NCBI RefSeq assembly: GCF_001687335.1
Contig: NZ_MAGO01000011.1
Span: 56,312-120,311, forward strand
DNA: 64,000 nt
From: Dissulfuribacter thermophilus
GTDB lineage: Bacteria; Desulfobacterota; Dissulfuribacteria; Dissulfuribacterales; Dissulfuribacteraceae
Direction of reading: 5' to 3'
Part shown: in pieces, positions 33,178-44,726 of the stretch
Layout: the number at the start of each line of letters is the position of its first letter
Position numbering within the stretch: the first letter of the stretch is position 1
Made by a program: the position numbers and the translations under genes
Notes under the pieces: model-generated
Database searches by the model: none
What the model was told of the DNA's origin: nothing
Seen by the model: only the letters and a program-made list of their open reading frames with translations

Positions 33178-33579
33178 ATGGTGGGTATAATCATTGCGGC
33201 TCATGGCAATCTTGCACAGGAACTCTTAGAGACAACCAAATTTATTGTTGGTGAGGTCGAAAACATAGTGGCATTAACCATTGATCCCTCACAAAAAGTA
33301 GATAAACTAAAGACAAACATCCGAAAAGCCATTAAACAGGTCGATCAAGGAGATGGTGTCTTAATCCTAACTGATATGTTTGGTGGGACCCCTTCCAACA
33401 TATCGCTTACTTTCTTGGAAAAGGGAAAAATAGACATAGTGACTGGGGTGAATCTTCCTATGCTAATTCGTTTGAGTCAGTGTAGGTCAAAAGGAGAATC
33501 ATTAGAAAAAGTCACTGAAGAATTAGTGACTTACGGCAGAAAAAGTATCAATCAAGCCTCAGGAATCCTGAAGGGATAG
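33178..33579 (+). CDS. PTS EIIA domain protein, mannose family
   Basis: 133 residues comprising one EIIA-Man domain. IIAAHGNLAQELLETTKFIVG has the phospho-His at residue 9, and DGVLILTDMFGGTPSNISL is the family's second signature. It stands alone, without the IIB, IIC and IID parts of a mannose transporter, so a regulatory phosphoacceptor is likely. In related genomes HPr and enzyme I genes follow, but here rimI comes next and neither ptsH nor ptsI is in the window. Tightly coupled to rapZ (2-nt gap). Confidence 0.9.
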   Translation: MVGIIIAAHGNLAQELLETTKFIVGEVENIVALTIDPSQKVDKLKTNIRKAIKQVDQGDGVLILTDMFGGTPSNISLTFLEKGKIDIVTGVNLPMLIRLSQCRSKGESLEKVTEELVTYGRKSINQASGILKG

Positions 33580-33622
33580 TCCAGGGGAACCCCTACCTCA
33601 CATATCAGGCTGAGAGTATGGC

Positions 33623-35120
<1,498 letters not shown>

Positions 35121-35121
<1 letters not shown>

Positions 35122-38100
35122 TGGCGTTCAAACAGGCGAAAACCTTCGAATCAAAGGCCTTGAGGGTAAATCTTGAGGCCACTCAAGTCCAGCAAATAGA
35201 ATTCAATGCGAGGTATTCTGTCCTTAGGGATGCAGTCAAAGACTATCAGGGTGTCAAAAATGCTGCAGAGCACATCCTATTTGAAATCCACCACCCTTTC
35301 AAAAATTGGGATGCCATCATCAATGAATTTCGTGCCTTTACCCTAAAAAATCTTCAAGTCTATTGCCGTACAGATAGGGCCACAGAGGTATTTCAGGTCG
35401 AACTTGAACTATTTCTAACCCTAATTCATCAGGCCCCAAAGGAATATCAGAAAAAAGATGCCACAGACGCGCTCCTCGCATTTATAGAAAAACTATTTCA
35501 GGTAGTTGATACGGATCAATTATGGTCACTTATACCAAGTATTGAAAGGACGTTTTCGGAACTCATGATGGAGGGATGCATGATTGCCAGATTCATGGCA
35601 GAAAGCCTCCATCCCCTTCCAAAGTCATTGAGCCTGCTCTTTAACAGACTGAAACTCGAAAAGATTCCGCCAAGCTTTATCAGGTCATGTATAGAGATCG
35701 TGGGCTGGATAAGAATACATGCCTATGAAGTCTGGCTTTCGTCTGAAGATCCCATTGAATGGCTAGACCAAACAATCAAAAAATATCAAATTAAGCTCTC
35801 TAAAACAGAATTAAATGAAATTAAAGCATTATTTGAACCAATTTCCCATGAGGTACTTAGAACTGGGCTAAAAGAAATACGGGAGTTAATAAACTCTAAG
35901 GGAAAAGACATAAGCTCCCTCAATAGACTAATAAAATTGCCTGGCAATATCGAAATAGTGCGTCATTACAGAAACATTTCCAATACCCTTAAAAAATACA
36001 ATGAATTAGGGCTACTATTTCTCTTTCACATAATGGAGCTCCCAGGGCTCTCAATAATCTATGAAGAGACCATAAGAGGGATCAACAGGATACTTCTTGG
36101 CTATATCAAGAATGCTGATACCACACAACTCAAACAGATGCTCCCTAAGGACTTTGAACTGCTTGAACAACAGGCAGGAAAATTCCCGCAGACAGCGCTA
36201 CAGTGTATAGAAGCTCTGGGTACCGAGATATTGAAGCTAGACGCCCCACAGATCACCGAACTATTTCTGAAAAAGGTCATTGGCTTCGGGTTCCAAACCC
36301 CAAACGTGACTGGCGTTGACATGGAATGGCAGGTCCTTAGGAATCCAGCCCATCTTCAAAATATACGGGTCTGGATGAAGCTCATTGGCCAAAGGCCCTA
36401 TCAGTGTTCAAGTCTCCTTTCAGCACTGCTCATAAACATCAAACTTGGTGGAATCTGCATTAAAGACACAGATCTATTTCAAAAGGATGTTTCAAAGCTT
36501 TTAAACTCAAATATAAGACCTGTCTACAACCTGGTAAAACAGCTCGCCAAGCAATTCCCAGTCTATTTTAATGAGATAGGGGCAGAGGGGCTCCTAAGAG
36601 ATGTATCCACTGAACTTGATGAAATTACCCACAGGCAGGACAAACTGATTCATTTCTTAAGGAAACAGAGTCACGTTGAGAGTAATAACCTTATAGTAAA
36701 TTTCATAGAGGCGATTTTGTGTTTCTGGTACAGCAGAGAAAAGTCTGTACTAAAGCCGTATTTGCCCGAAGAACTCCTTGAGGAAATCCCTACCCATGGC
36801 CAATTTGTGGATCCAGTCCATCGACTAGTAAGATTTTTGAGTGAAGAACTTGGCCTAGAGCCATTTGCTAAAAGGGTTACAAAACTAGTAAACATTCAAG
36901 AAGACACCCTAGAGCGCCTATTATACAGGGCCCCTGACATACCTCCAAGCGATAAGGAAAGATTCATCTTACTTATAAAGATGTACAGACTTGAGACCCT
37001 GAAATACAAACTAGGGACTCAAGAGATATTGCATCACCTCGAGGAAGCCAAGAAACTGGGATTTGAGGGTGTTGAAGAGATAATTGAAGCAGTGAACAAA
37101 GATGAACCAGAAGAGTGCCTGGAGGTCATTTTAAAACACCTCGAATCGTTGAAAGATGTAATACTTAGTCCTCAAAGGTTTGAGGGCAGAGAAGACATCT
37201 ACTTTAAAAGACACATCGCCGCTGACATCCCATCTATGTATGGCAGATATCATGAAAAAAAATTTGATGCCCTTAGTCTCAGTTTTAGGCTGGAAAACCT
37301 TGCCAACACCTATTTTGAACGCATTATCACAGGGTTTGACATAAAATTTATTACATACAAAAATCTGGAATTGATACTACGATATCTTAAGCTCCTTTGG
37401 CGTGGAGTAAAAATAGATGGAATACAGTCCAAAAAGTTCGAGACATATCTAAGACTCTTTGAACAGGCCCTTCGTTTTAGCCAATTCTCCTTTGGCCAAT
37501 TTAGAGACATAATTCATGGACTCTTAGAAGGGGTAAAGGACATAATATACATATACTACATCCATCCTCACCAAGAAAACCTCCCTCTAATAATCGAACA
37601 GCTCTATCCAGACAGGCTTCTGGAAAAATTTAACCGCGTAAACCATAATGCACAGACCAAAGGGGAACTCATTCATCAACTATCAGAACGCTTCCTAAGA
37701 GATCTTATTGCTGGCACATTTGGACTACAGTACTTGGATACTTTTGTCTCTCGAGTCCATCACATTTTCGAAGAGGAAAGAGCAGCACTATCTGAAAAGA
37801 ACCTTGATCTCTTGTTAAGCTACAATCCAGACAGCACCATATGTCCCATAAATGCTCCAAATCCTTCTACTAAGAACTTGATACACCTAGGCAATAAAGG
37901 CTTTAACCTGTTACTCCTTCACGAGGAAGGTCTACCTGTTCCCCCTGGGATCATAATCACCACAGAGATCTTTAGGTGTAGGGAGATATTAGACGAATTC
38001 CCCAGGGTCTTTCTGGAGCTCAAAGAACGCCTCAAGGACGCTCTACACTCCATTGAAGACATTACTCAAAAGAGATTTGGACACCCCAAGGCACCACTAC

Positions 38101-39341
38101 TACTTTCGGTGAGGAGTGGAGCTGCCATATCAATGCCTGGGATGATGTCCACAATCATCAATGTTGGGAGCAATCTAGATACCATTGAAGGTCTTGCCCA
38201 GGAAACAGGGAAGATGTGGTTTGCCTGGGACAATTACAGGAGATTTGTCCAATCTTGGGCCATGGGGTTCGGACTCTCCAGAGACATCTTTTCTAAACTC
38301 ATGGCGGAACACAAGCAACACTTTGGAGTTGAAAAGAAGAGGCAATTTACTGGCGAACAAATGAAGGCTCTTGCCTTAAAGTACAGAGAAAAGACCCTTG
38401 AGGCTGGCATTAAAATCTTTGATGACCCATGGGAACAACTCATGTGTACCATAAAACTTGTGCTTCGCTCATGGGAATCTGACAAAGCCAAGGCATATAG
38501 AGAAATCATGGATTTGTCAGACAGATGGGGGACTGCGGTAATAGTTCAGGTGATGACCTTCGGGAACATGAGCGAAGCCTCTGGGACAGGTGTGGTGTTT
38601 ACCACCAATCCCAATCACAAACTCGAAAGGGTATGTCTATGGGGAGACTATACACCTGGTAACCAGGGAGAAGACATTGTAAGTGGCCTGGTGAGTACCT
38701 ATCCAATTTCTCTAGAACAAAAAGAATATCTCAATATAGAAGAGCCTTGCCTTGAGGAGGCGTTTCCAGAAATATATCAGGCCCTATTCAACTATGTGAA
38801 AAGGCTGATTGTTGAGAGGGGTTGGAGCCATCAAGAGATAGAATTTACCTTTGAGTCTCCCGACCCCAAGGACCTCTACATATTGCAGACTAGGGATATG
38901 ACTCCAAAGAAGAAACGGTCTTATCCAGTGTTCGTTAAGACTGCTTCGCTAAAAAATGCCTTTCTAGGCCGCGGCATAGGAGTAAGTGGGGGGGCCCTTT
39001 CTGGAAGGATCGCCTTTACTCTAGACGATATAATGATGCTAAAAGAAAAAAGCTCCAAGGATCCAGTGATTCTGATAAGATCAGATACAGTTCCAGATGA
39101 TATAAAAGAGATATCTCTTGCAGACGGCCTTTTGACTGCTAAAGGTGGCCAGACATCCCACGCAGCAATAGTGGCTCTAAGACTGGAAAAGACATGTGTT
39201 GTAGGCTTTAAGGGTCTTAAGTTGTATGAACAAAAGAAAATGGCTAAAATACAAGGAATAGAACTAAGGGCCGGAGATTTCATCAGTATTGATGGAAGAA
39301 ACGGCGCTGTATATTTTGGGCTACACAAGAGTCATGCTTAA
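35121..39341 (+). CDS. PPDK-like dikinase: ~900-residue unknown N-terminus, ATP-grasp, phosphohistidine domain
   Basis: 1406 residues. Residues ~1-900 are a mainly helical region I cannot assign. From ~913 the pyruvate phosphate dikinase ATP-grasp domain begins (LGNKGFNLLLLHEEGLPVPPG, then VRSGAAISMPGMMSTIIN, and WGTAVIVQVMTFGNMSEASG with GTGVVFTTNP). The swivelling phosphohistidine domain closes the protein: LLTAKGGQTSHAAIVA with His1347 as the phosphate carrier. The C-terminal TIM barrel that binds PEP/pyruvate in PPDK and PEP synthase (about 350 residues) is absent. So it should autophosphorylate from ATP and pass phosphate to an unknown acceptor, possibly bound by the N-terminus. The domain order recalls rifampicin phosphotransferase more than glucan water dikinase. 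It overlaps gap by 1 nt and precedes a second gap gene by 15 nt, so a role tied to triose metabolism is inferred. Confidence 0.85.
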
Positions 39342-39356
39342 GAAAGGAGGAATAAA

Positions 39357-40616
39357 ATGATTCAACAGGCATCCCAGCCACGCCCTATGAAGCTTGGCAT
39401 CAATGGTCTTGGGAGGATTGGGAAACTATCTCTTTGGACCCATGTTGCTAGAAAATCCTTTTCAGAGATAGTTGTTAACATCGGAAGACAGGTTGGAAGG
39501 TCTCTTAATGACTTGGCCGCTGCCATTGAAAAGGACAGTACCTATGGCCGCCTTTCAAATTTTTTGTACGGATATAAAGGGACAAGGGTGATAGAAAACT
39601 TAGACGAGGAAAAGGGCACCATGACTATAGACGGTGTCCCTGTTACTATATTGAGGGAAAGCAGAAATCCAAAAGATATCAGATGGTCAGACTACGATGT
39701 GAAACTCGTTGTCGATACCACTGGTGTATTTAGAGACCCAACGGTTCCAGCAGATGACCCCAAGGGTTCCTTAAGGGGACATCTTGAAGCAGGTGCTTCA
39801 AAGGTCATTCTCTCAGCACCTTTTAAGATCAAAGATAAATCAAAGTCTATACCAGACGACGCTGTAACCACGGTTATGGGTATAAATGAAGATGATTATA
39901 TACCTGAAAAGCACAATTTGATCTCAGCTGCATCATGTACCACTACTTGCCTTGCTTACATGGTAAAACCTCTATTGGATCACTTTGGAGCATCCCGCAT
40001 ACTTTCTGCCTCCATGGTAACTGTCCATGCTGCCACGTCTAGTCAGGTGGTTTTAGACAGGCTTCCAAAATCAGGGGCAAAAGACCTGAGAAAAAATAGA
40101 AGTATATTGAACAATATCATACTTACCACTACAGGGGCAGCAGACGCCCTTGGGTTGGTCCTCCCAGAGATGAAAAAGATAGGATTTATTGCTGAATCCG
40201 TAAGAATCCCTACAAATACAGGATCACTAATCGTTCTAGTACTTTCAATTCACGATGAGAGCATGGAAAATCCCATTAAGAGAGATCTCATCAACTCAAT
40301 TTATCAAAAGGCTGCTGAAACAACCCTTAAACCAAGGCTAGTCTACACTGAAGAGCAAAATGTTTCCTCTGATATAATTGGATTTCCAGAGGCCGCTGCA
40401 ATAATCGAGGGAACTGAGACCCATACAAGGACAGCTGCCATAAATATTGATCCCAAAATGGTATGTAAGGGCCTTGATCAAAGTGGGGTTACCTGTGCAT
40501 CCATAACGATCCCAGTGACTCAAGTCGTAATCTATGGTTGGTATGATAATGAACTTGGAAGCTACACCAATTTATTGGCAGATAGGATCTGCTCTATAGC
40601 TGACAAGATGTTTTAG
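39357..40616 (+). CDS. Divergent second glyceraldehyde-3-phosphate dehydrogenase homologue
   Basis: 419 residues, about 80 longer than the usual GAPDH. It keeps the nucleotide site (GINGLGRIGKLSLW), the nucleophile in SAASCTTTCLAYM, the His in MVTVHAATSSQ, and the C-terminal YGWYDNELGSYTNLLADRI. But the N-terminal part is extended (IGRQVGRSLNDLAAAIEKDS), there is an insertion with SAPFKIKDKSKSIPDD, and the phosphate-site segment TTTGAADALG differs from [10 protein letters not shown] of the upstream gap. It may use another aldehyde, another cofactor, or run in the opposite direction from gap. AAAGGAGG precedes the ATG. It is placed between the PPDK-like gene and pgk. Confidence 0.85.
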   Translation: MIQQASQPRPMKLGINGLGRIGKLSLWTHVARKSFSEIVVNIGRQVGRSLNDLAAAIEKDSTYGRLSNFLYGYKGTRVIENLDEEKGTMTIDGVPVTILRESRNPKDIRWSDYDVKLVVDTTGVFRDPTVPADDPKGSLRGHLEAGASKVILSAPFKIKDKSKSIPDDAVTTVMGINEDDYIPEKHNLISAASCTTTCLAYMVKPLLDHFGASRILSASMVTVHAATSSQVVLDRLPKSGAKDLRKNRSILNNIILTTTGAADALGLVLPEMKKIGFIAESVRIPTNTGSLIVLVLSIHDESMENPIKRDLINSIYQKAAETTLKPRLVYTEEQNVSSDIIGFPEAAAIIEGTETHTRTAAINIDPKMVCKGLDQSGVTCASITIPVTQVVIYGWYDNELGSYTNLLADRICSIADKMF

Positions 40617-40637
40617 GGGGAGTGGAGGTTTATTCTC

Positions 40638-41822
40638 ATGAAGAGCATTGACCAATTGTCCATCTCTGGAAAAAAAGTCCTTATGCGCGTGGATCTCAAT
40701 TGTCCTCTATCCAAGGAGGGTGATGTTGCGGATGATACTAGGATTCTCGCAGTCCTTCCATCCATAAACTATTGCATTGAACAGGGGGCAAAGCTCATAC
40801 TTTGCTCCCATTTGGGAAGACCAAAAGGTGAAAGGCGTCCTGAATTCAGTCTTGGCCCAGTGGCAAAGAGACTCTCAGAGATCCTTGGCAAAGAGGTCCG
40901 TCTTTCAAATGACTGTATAGGGGACCAGGTAAAACAAGATGTAGAGGCCCTCAAAAATGGAGATGTACTCCTTTTGGAGAATATTCGTTTTCATCCAGGG
41001 GAGACCAAGAATGACCATACCCTTGCTAAGGAATTAGGAGAACTAGCTGATATCTTTATTAACGATGCCTTTGCCGTCTGTCACAGGGCTCATGCCTCAG
41101 TTGTCGGAGTGACCGAATTCGTAAAGGAATGTGGCATGGGCTTTTTACTCAAAAAGGAAATGGATTATTTCCATAAGGCAATAGAAAATCCCGTTAGGCC
41201 ACTAGTTGCAATAATGGGCGGGGCAAAGGTCTCTTCAAAGCTCGGGGCCATAAAAAATATTTTAAACAAGGTTGATAAACTAATCATTGGGGGTGCCATG
41301 GCAAACACCTTTTTAAAGGCCAAAGGTGTCGATGTCGGCGACTCCATGATTGAAGAAGATCTAATAGAGGAAGCGCGGTCGATTCTGGAAAAAGCCAGTT
41401 CATTGGGGATCCCCCTCTATCTTCCAGTAGACGCCGTTGTTTCCAGGTCAATGGAAGATGCCGTTCAAATAATCAAACCTTATGGTGAGATTCCTACTGG
41501 ATGGAAGGCCTTTGACATTGGCCCTGCCACGGTGACTCTCTATAGAGAGGCGCTCCAAGATGCAAAGACAGTGGTCTGGAACGGTCCTCTAGGTGCCTTT
41601 GAGGAAAAGAGTTTTTCCAGAGGGACATTTGCCATATCATCAACACTCGCCTCACTTCATGCGTTAACTATAGTAGGTGGTGGAGATACTGATAGGGCAA
41701 TCCATGAGGCCGGCGATACAAGTGAGATCTCATATATGTCTACAGGTGGCGGCGCATTTCTTCATCTCCTTGAAGGAAAAGAGCTACCGGGGGTAAAGGC
41801 CCTAGAAAGATGTGGAGGTTAA
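40638..41822 (+). CDS. pgk: Phosphoglycerate kinase
   Basis: 394 residues, standard length. N-terminal KVLMRVDLNCPLSKEGDVAD, the basic patch and LCSHLGRPKGER, ENIRFHPGE, FINDAFAVCHRAHAS; C-terminal nucleotide domain with AIMGGAKVSSKLGAIKN, WNGPLGAFEEKSFSRGT, and IVGGGDTDRAIHEAG ending STGGGAFLHLLEGKELPG. It exchanges phosphate between 1,3-bisphosphoglycerate and ADP. GGAGG lies 9 nt upstream of the ATG. tpiA starts 1 nt after the stop. Confidence 0.97.
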   Translation: MKSIDQLSISGKKVLMRVDLNCPLSKEGDVADDTRILAVLPSINYCIEQGAKLILCSHLGRPKGERRPEFSLGPVAKRLSEILGKEVRLSNDCIGDQVKQDVEALKNGDVLLLENIRFHPGETKNDHTLAKELGELADIFINDAFAVCHRAHASVVGVTEFVKECGMGFLLKKEMDYFHKAIENPVRPLVAIMGGAKVSSKLGAIKNILNKVDKLIIGGAMANTFLKAKGVDVGDSMIEEDLIEEARSILEKASSLGIPLYLPVDAVVSRSMEDAVQIIKPYGEIPTGWKAFDIGPATVTLYREALQDAKTVVWNGPLGAFEEKSFSRGTFAISSTLASLHALTIVGGGDTDRAIHEAGDTSEISYMSTGGGAFLHLLEGKELPGVKALERCGG

Positions 41823-41823
41823 T

Positions 41824-42588
41824 ATGAATGGCAGAAGGCCGCTGATTGCAGCAAACTGGAAGATGTATAAGACCCTTGAGGAAACAAGGGCCTTTTTCAA
41901 AGAATTTATCCCCAAGATCAAGGATATCTTTGATCGAGATATAATCATAGCCCCTCCCTTCACCTCCCTTAACGAGGCCGCAAATCTTGTAAAAGAGGTC
42001 CCCAATTGTCATATCGCTGCTCAAAATATGCATTTTGAGGAACAAGGGGCCTTTACCGGAGAGATATCCCCTCTGATGCTAAAGGCTATAGGGGTAAGTT
42101 TTGTTATAATAGGGCATTCAGAGAGGAGACACATCTTCGGAGAGTCCGACGATTTAATTGGCAAAAAGGTCAAATCCGCAATAACCCATGGCATCTGTCC
42201 GATATTGTGTGTAGGTGAGACCCTAGAACAAAGGGAACAGGGGCACACAAATGAGGTAATCAGCACACAAATAGATGGTGGGCTATCACTTGTCTCACTA
42301 GAAGAGATGGAAAGTGTGACAATAGCTTATGAGCCTGTTTGGGCTATTGGCACTGGAAAAACCGCAACTCCAGAGCTAGCCCAAGAGGTACACTCTTTTA
42401 TTCGCAAATTGATTGCTCAAAAATTCAATTCACCTATTGCAGAAAATCTCCGTTTGTTGTATGGTGGCTCCGTCAAACCGGAGAACGTTGCAGGGCTGAT
42501 GAATCAGCCAGACATAGACGGTGCTCTGGTTGGCGGTGCCTCTCTTGAGGTAAATAGTTTTGAAAAAATTGTGCGATTTGAGAGCTGA
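41824..42588 (+). CDS. tpiA: Triosephosphate isomerase
   Basis: 254 residues. N-terminal LIAANWKMYKTLEETRAFF with the catalytic Asn/Lys, VIIGHSERRHIFGESDDLIG (catalytic His), the loop-6 signature IAYEPVWAIGTGKTATPE (catalytic Glu), and RLLYGGSVKPENVAGL and DGALVGGASL for phosphate binding. It interconverts dihydroxyacetone phosphate and glyceraldehyde-3-phosphate. Start at 41824 because GGAGG ends 5 nt upstream; the in-frame GTG at 41812 would contain the Shine-Dalgarno. secG follows with no gap. Confidence 0.97.
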   Translation: MNGRRPLIAANWKMYKTLEETRAFFKEFIPKIKDIFDRDIIIAPPFTSLNEAANLVKEVPNCHIAAQNMHFEEQGAFTGEISPLMLKAIGVSFVIIGHSERRHIFGESDDLIGKKVKSAITHGICPILCVGETLEQREQGHTNEVISTQIDGGLSLVSLEEMESVTIAYEPVWAIGTGKTATPELAQEVHSFIRKLIAQKFNSPIAENLRLLYGGSVKPENVAGLMNQPDIDGALVGGASLEVNSFEKIVRFES

Positions 42589-42981
42589 ATGTTTACAGTA
42601 CTTGTTATAATACATACAATTGTGTGCATACTCCTTGTTGGTACTGTTCTTTTACAACAAGGAAAAGGGGCTGAAGTTGGTGCTGTTTTTGGTTCCAGCG
42701 AGGCCATTTTCGGTAGCACAGGGCCAACAACGTTTTTGAGTAAAATGACATCGGTCCTGGCTGTACTCTTTATGCTCACAAGTTTGGGATTGACCTATCT
42801 TGCATCACACAGAGGTGCTGCATCAGTGATGCAAGATGTAAGTACTGTAGCACCAGTGAAGGCCCCTGAGGCGCCTGCTGCACTTCCGGAAGGCCATCCA
42901 GTGGTTCCGGCAGATGAAGGCGGGCAAAAAGCCGAAAAAACTGACAGTGGTAGTTCACAAGGCACAGATGCCAATAAATAA
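42589..42981 (+). CDS. secG: SecG, protein translocase subunit
   Basis: 130 residues with two membrane helices (residues ~3-22 and ~52-71) joined by the conserved SecG loop LLQQGKGAEVGAVFGSSEAIFG. The C-terminal 50 residues are Ala/Pro/Glu-rich and disordered-looking, longer than in many SecG proteins. SecG assists SecYE in the cytoplasmic membrane during SecA-driven export. The ATG directly abuts the tpiA stop, so expression is tied to the glycolytic operon. The tRNA-Leu gene lies 3 nt downstream. Confidence 0.93.
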   Translation: MFTVLVIIHTIVCILLVGTVLLQQGKGAEVGAVFGSSEAIFGSTGPTTFLSKMTSVLAVLFMLTSLGLTYLASHRGAASVMQDVSTVAPVKAPEAPAALPEGHPVVPADEGGQKAEKTDSGSSQGTDANK

Positions 42982-42984
42982 AGT

Positions 42985-43070
42985 GCCGAGGTGGTGGAAT
43001 TGGTAGACACGCCATCTTGAGGGGGTGGTGGGCTCCGCCCGTGGGGGTTCGAATCCCCCCCTCGGCACCA
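42985..43070 (+). tRNA. tRNA-Leu (anticodon GAG)
   Basis: 86 nt including an encoded CCA end. Acceptor GCCGAGG pairs with CCTCGGC, followed by discriminator A and CCA. The D-arm has GTGGAATTGGTAGAC; the anticodon stem CCATC/GGTGG holds the loop TTGAGGG, giving anticodon GAG (reads CUC and CUU). A long class II variable arm (GGGC-TCC-GCCC) and the T-arm GGGGG-TTCGAAT-CCCCC complete a leucine tRNA. It lies 3 nt after secG and is probably co-transcribed; E. coli also has secG followed by leuU, its tRNA-Leu(GAG). Confidence 0.96.
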
Positions 43071-43182
43071 TTTCTTAAATATTAAATCTGAAATCATAAT
43101 ATTCCAATCGGAGCCCTTCAGGATTGCATATTAATTCTCTTCTCAATGGTAATCACTTGCTATGACAAATTTATGGTATCTG

Positions 43183-43211
43183 TTTTAAATCACATGGACT
43201 TGTGCTATAAT
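43183..43211 (+). promoter_or_regulatory. Probable sigma-70 type promoter of carD
   Basis: A perfect extended -10, TGCTATAAT, has its TATAAT at 43206-43211; the region 17 bp upstream (TTTTAA at 43183) is a poor -35. The carD ATG lies 32 nt downstream of the -10. The rest of the 173-bp spacer after the tRNA shows nothing else I can name. Confidence 0.5.
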
Positions 43212-43243
43212 CCATTTAATTCTTCTACAAGGGGGGCCGAAAA

Positions 43244-43726
43244 ATGTTCAATGTAGGTGACCTCGCGGTCTATCCTGCCCATGGAGTTGGTGTCATTGAA
43301 GCTATAGAGCAAAAGGCCATTGGTGGCAATCAACACACCTTTTATGTAATGAGGATCCTTGAAAATGATATGAAGATATTGGTTCCAAAGGGCAATGTTA
43401 ACCAGGTCGGCCTGAGAGGAGTCATGACAAGGGACCAGGCCGAGGAAGTATATTCAATATTGAAAGATCGCGATGTTGAATTCACCCCTCAGGCATGGAA
43501 CAGACGCTATAGAGAATACATGGAAAAGATCAAGACGGGCTCAGTAAGAGACCTTGCGGTTGTTTTAAGGGACCTTTATCTCCTACAGATGGATAAACCC
43601 CTATCCTTTGGGGAAAAAAAGATGCTAGAGAGTGCCAAGGCCCTGCTCATTAAGGAGATAGCAATCGCAAAGGGAATTGAGGAATCCAAGGTCCAAGAAG
43701 AAATAGAGAGTATCTTTACTCCTTGA
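43244..43726 (+). CDS. carD: CarD/CdnL-family transcriptional regulator
   Basis: 160 residues. N-terminal RNA-polymerase-interacting Tudor-like domain (FNVGDLAVYPAHGVGVIEAIEQKAIGG, positions 2-28) and C-terminal helical DNA-binding domain (VLRDLYLLQMDKPLSFGEKKML). CarD proteins bind the RNA polymerase beta subunit and stabilise open complexes at promoters, including rRNA promoters. An AAGGGGGG stretch precedes the ATG. Its stop (TGA) overlaps the TTG start of the next gene in TTGA. Confidence 0.94.
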   Translation: MFNVGDLAVYPAHGVGVIEAIEQKAIGGNQHTFYVMRILENDMKILVPKGNVNQVGLRGVMTRDQAEEVYSILKDRDVEFTPQAWNRRYREYMEKIKTGSVRDLAVVLRDLYLLQMDKPLSFGEKKMLESAKALLIKEIAIAKGIEESKVQEEIESIFTP

Positions 43727-44658
43727 ATCCCCCCAAAAACGTCCAAGTCCCTGCTTCCTTAAACCTTTCTCGACTCGATGTATGCCTTGCAAATCTGGGT
43801 ATAGGTGTATCCAGATCCAAGGCCAAACAACTCATAGAAAAAGGTCTGGTTTATGTAAATGACGAAAAAGCAAAGCGTCCCAAACAACTAGTTAAGGAAG
43901 GCGACCAAATAACTGTATTTATTCCGCCCCCTAAAGAACCCAAAGTGGAACCGGTCCCTATCCCCCTAAAGATACTATATGAAGATGATTGGATTGTAGT
44001 CATTGACAAATCCCCAGGGCTCTCCGTGCATCCAGGAGCAGGACTTGAAGAAAGGACCCTAGTCCATGGGCTTTTATTTCACTTCGACCGCCTATCAAAA
44101 GGCTCAGAACCACTAAGACCTGGTATTGTACATAGACTCGACAAGGATACCTCTGGTACAATAGTTGTGGCAAAGGATGACTGGACACATTCAAGATTGG
44201 CAGACTTTTTCAAAACTGGATTGGTAAAAAAAATGTATGTTGCCATTGTGAGAGGTCAACCAAAAGAGCTCGAGGGTGAAATTGACTTTCCCATTGGGCG
44301 CCATCCAGTACACAGAAAAAAGATGAGTATTGTAACCCGTTCTCCCAGGAGTGCGCTCACCCGTTGGAAGATAAAGAAGTACCTCAAAGGTGCGACCTTG
44401 CTGTCTGTAAGGATTTTTACAGGAAGGACCCACCAAATCCGAGTGCACATGTCAGCTATTGGGCATCCCATACTTGGAGACAGGACCTATGGTGGCCCAT
44501 CAGTGATCCAGATAGATAGAGAAAGAATACATGTACCACGACAGATGCTCCATGCCTTTGAACTCTCATTTCCCCATCCCAAGACAGATGAATGGCTTTC
44601 TTTTACTGCCCCCGTCCCTTCAGACATGGTAGAAGTTATAGAGAAGCTTGACAGATGA
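43723..44658 (+). CDS. rluD: RluD-type 23S rRNA pseudouridine synthase
   Basis: 311 residues. N-terminal S4 RNA-binding domain (SRLDVCLANLGIGVSRSKAK, residues ~16-35, to VFIPPPKEPK), then the RluA/RluD catalytic domain with the signature GIVHRLDKDTSGTIVVAK carrying the catalytic Asp, and the C-terminal GRTHQIRVHMSAIGHPILGD. It makes pseudouridine in the 1911-1917 loop of 23S rRNA, if it follows RluD. The start is a TTG in a TTGA overlap with carD's stop; no internal ATG occurs before the S4 domain, so the rare start is well supported. Converges on priA with a 68-bp gap. Confidence 0.93.
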   Translation: MNPPKNVQVPASLNLSRLDVCLANLGIGVSRSKAKQLIEKGLVYVNDEKAKRPKQLVKEGDQITVFIPPPKEPKVEPVPIPLKILYEDDWIVVIDKSPGLSVHPGAGLEERTLVHGLLFHFDRLSKGSEPLRPGIVHRLDKDTSGTIVVAKDDWTHSRLADFFKTGLVKKMYVAIVRGQPKELEGEIDFPIGRHPVHRKKMSIVTRSPRSALTRWKIKKYLKGATLLSVRIFTGRTHQIRVHMSAIGHPILGDRTYGGPSVIQIDRERIHVPRQMLHAFELSFPHPKTDEWLSFTAPVPSDMVEVIEKLDR

Positions 44659-44726
44659 GGATACAAATGCGAGGTCCCAAAGGGAAACCAATATCGAAGC
44701 GACAATACTGGCCTACCAAGAACCCA

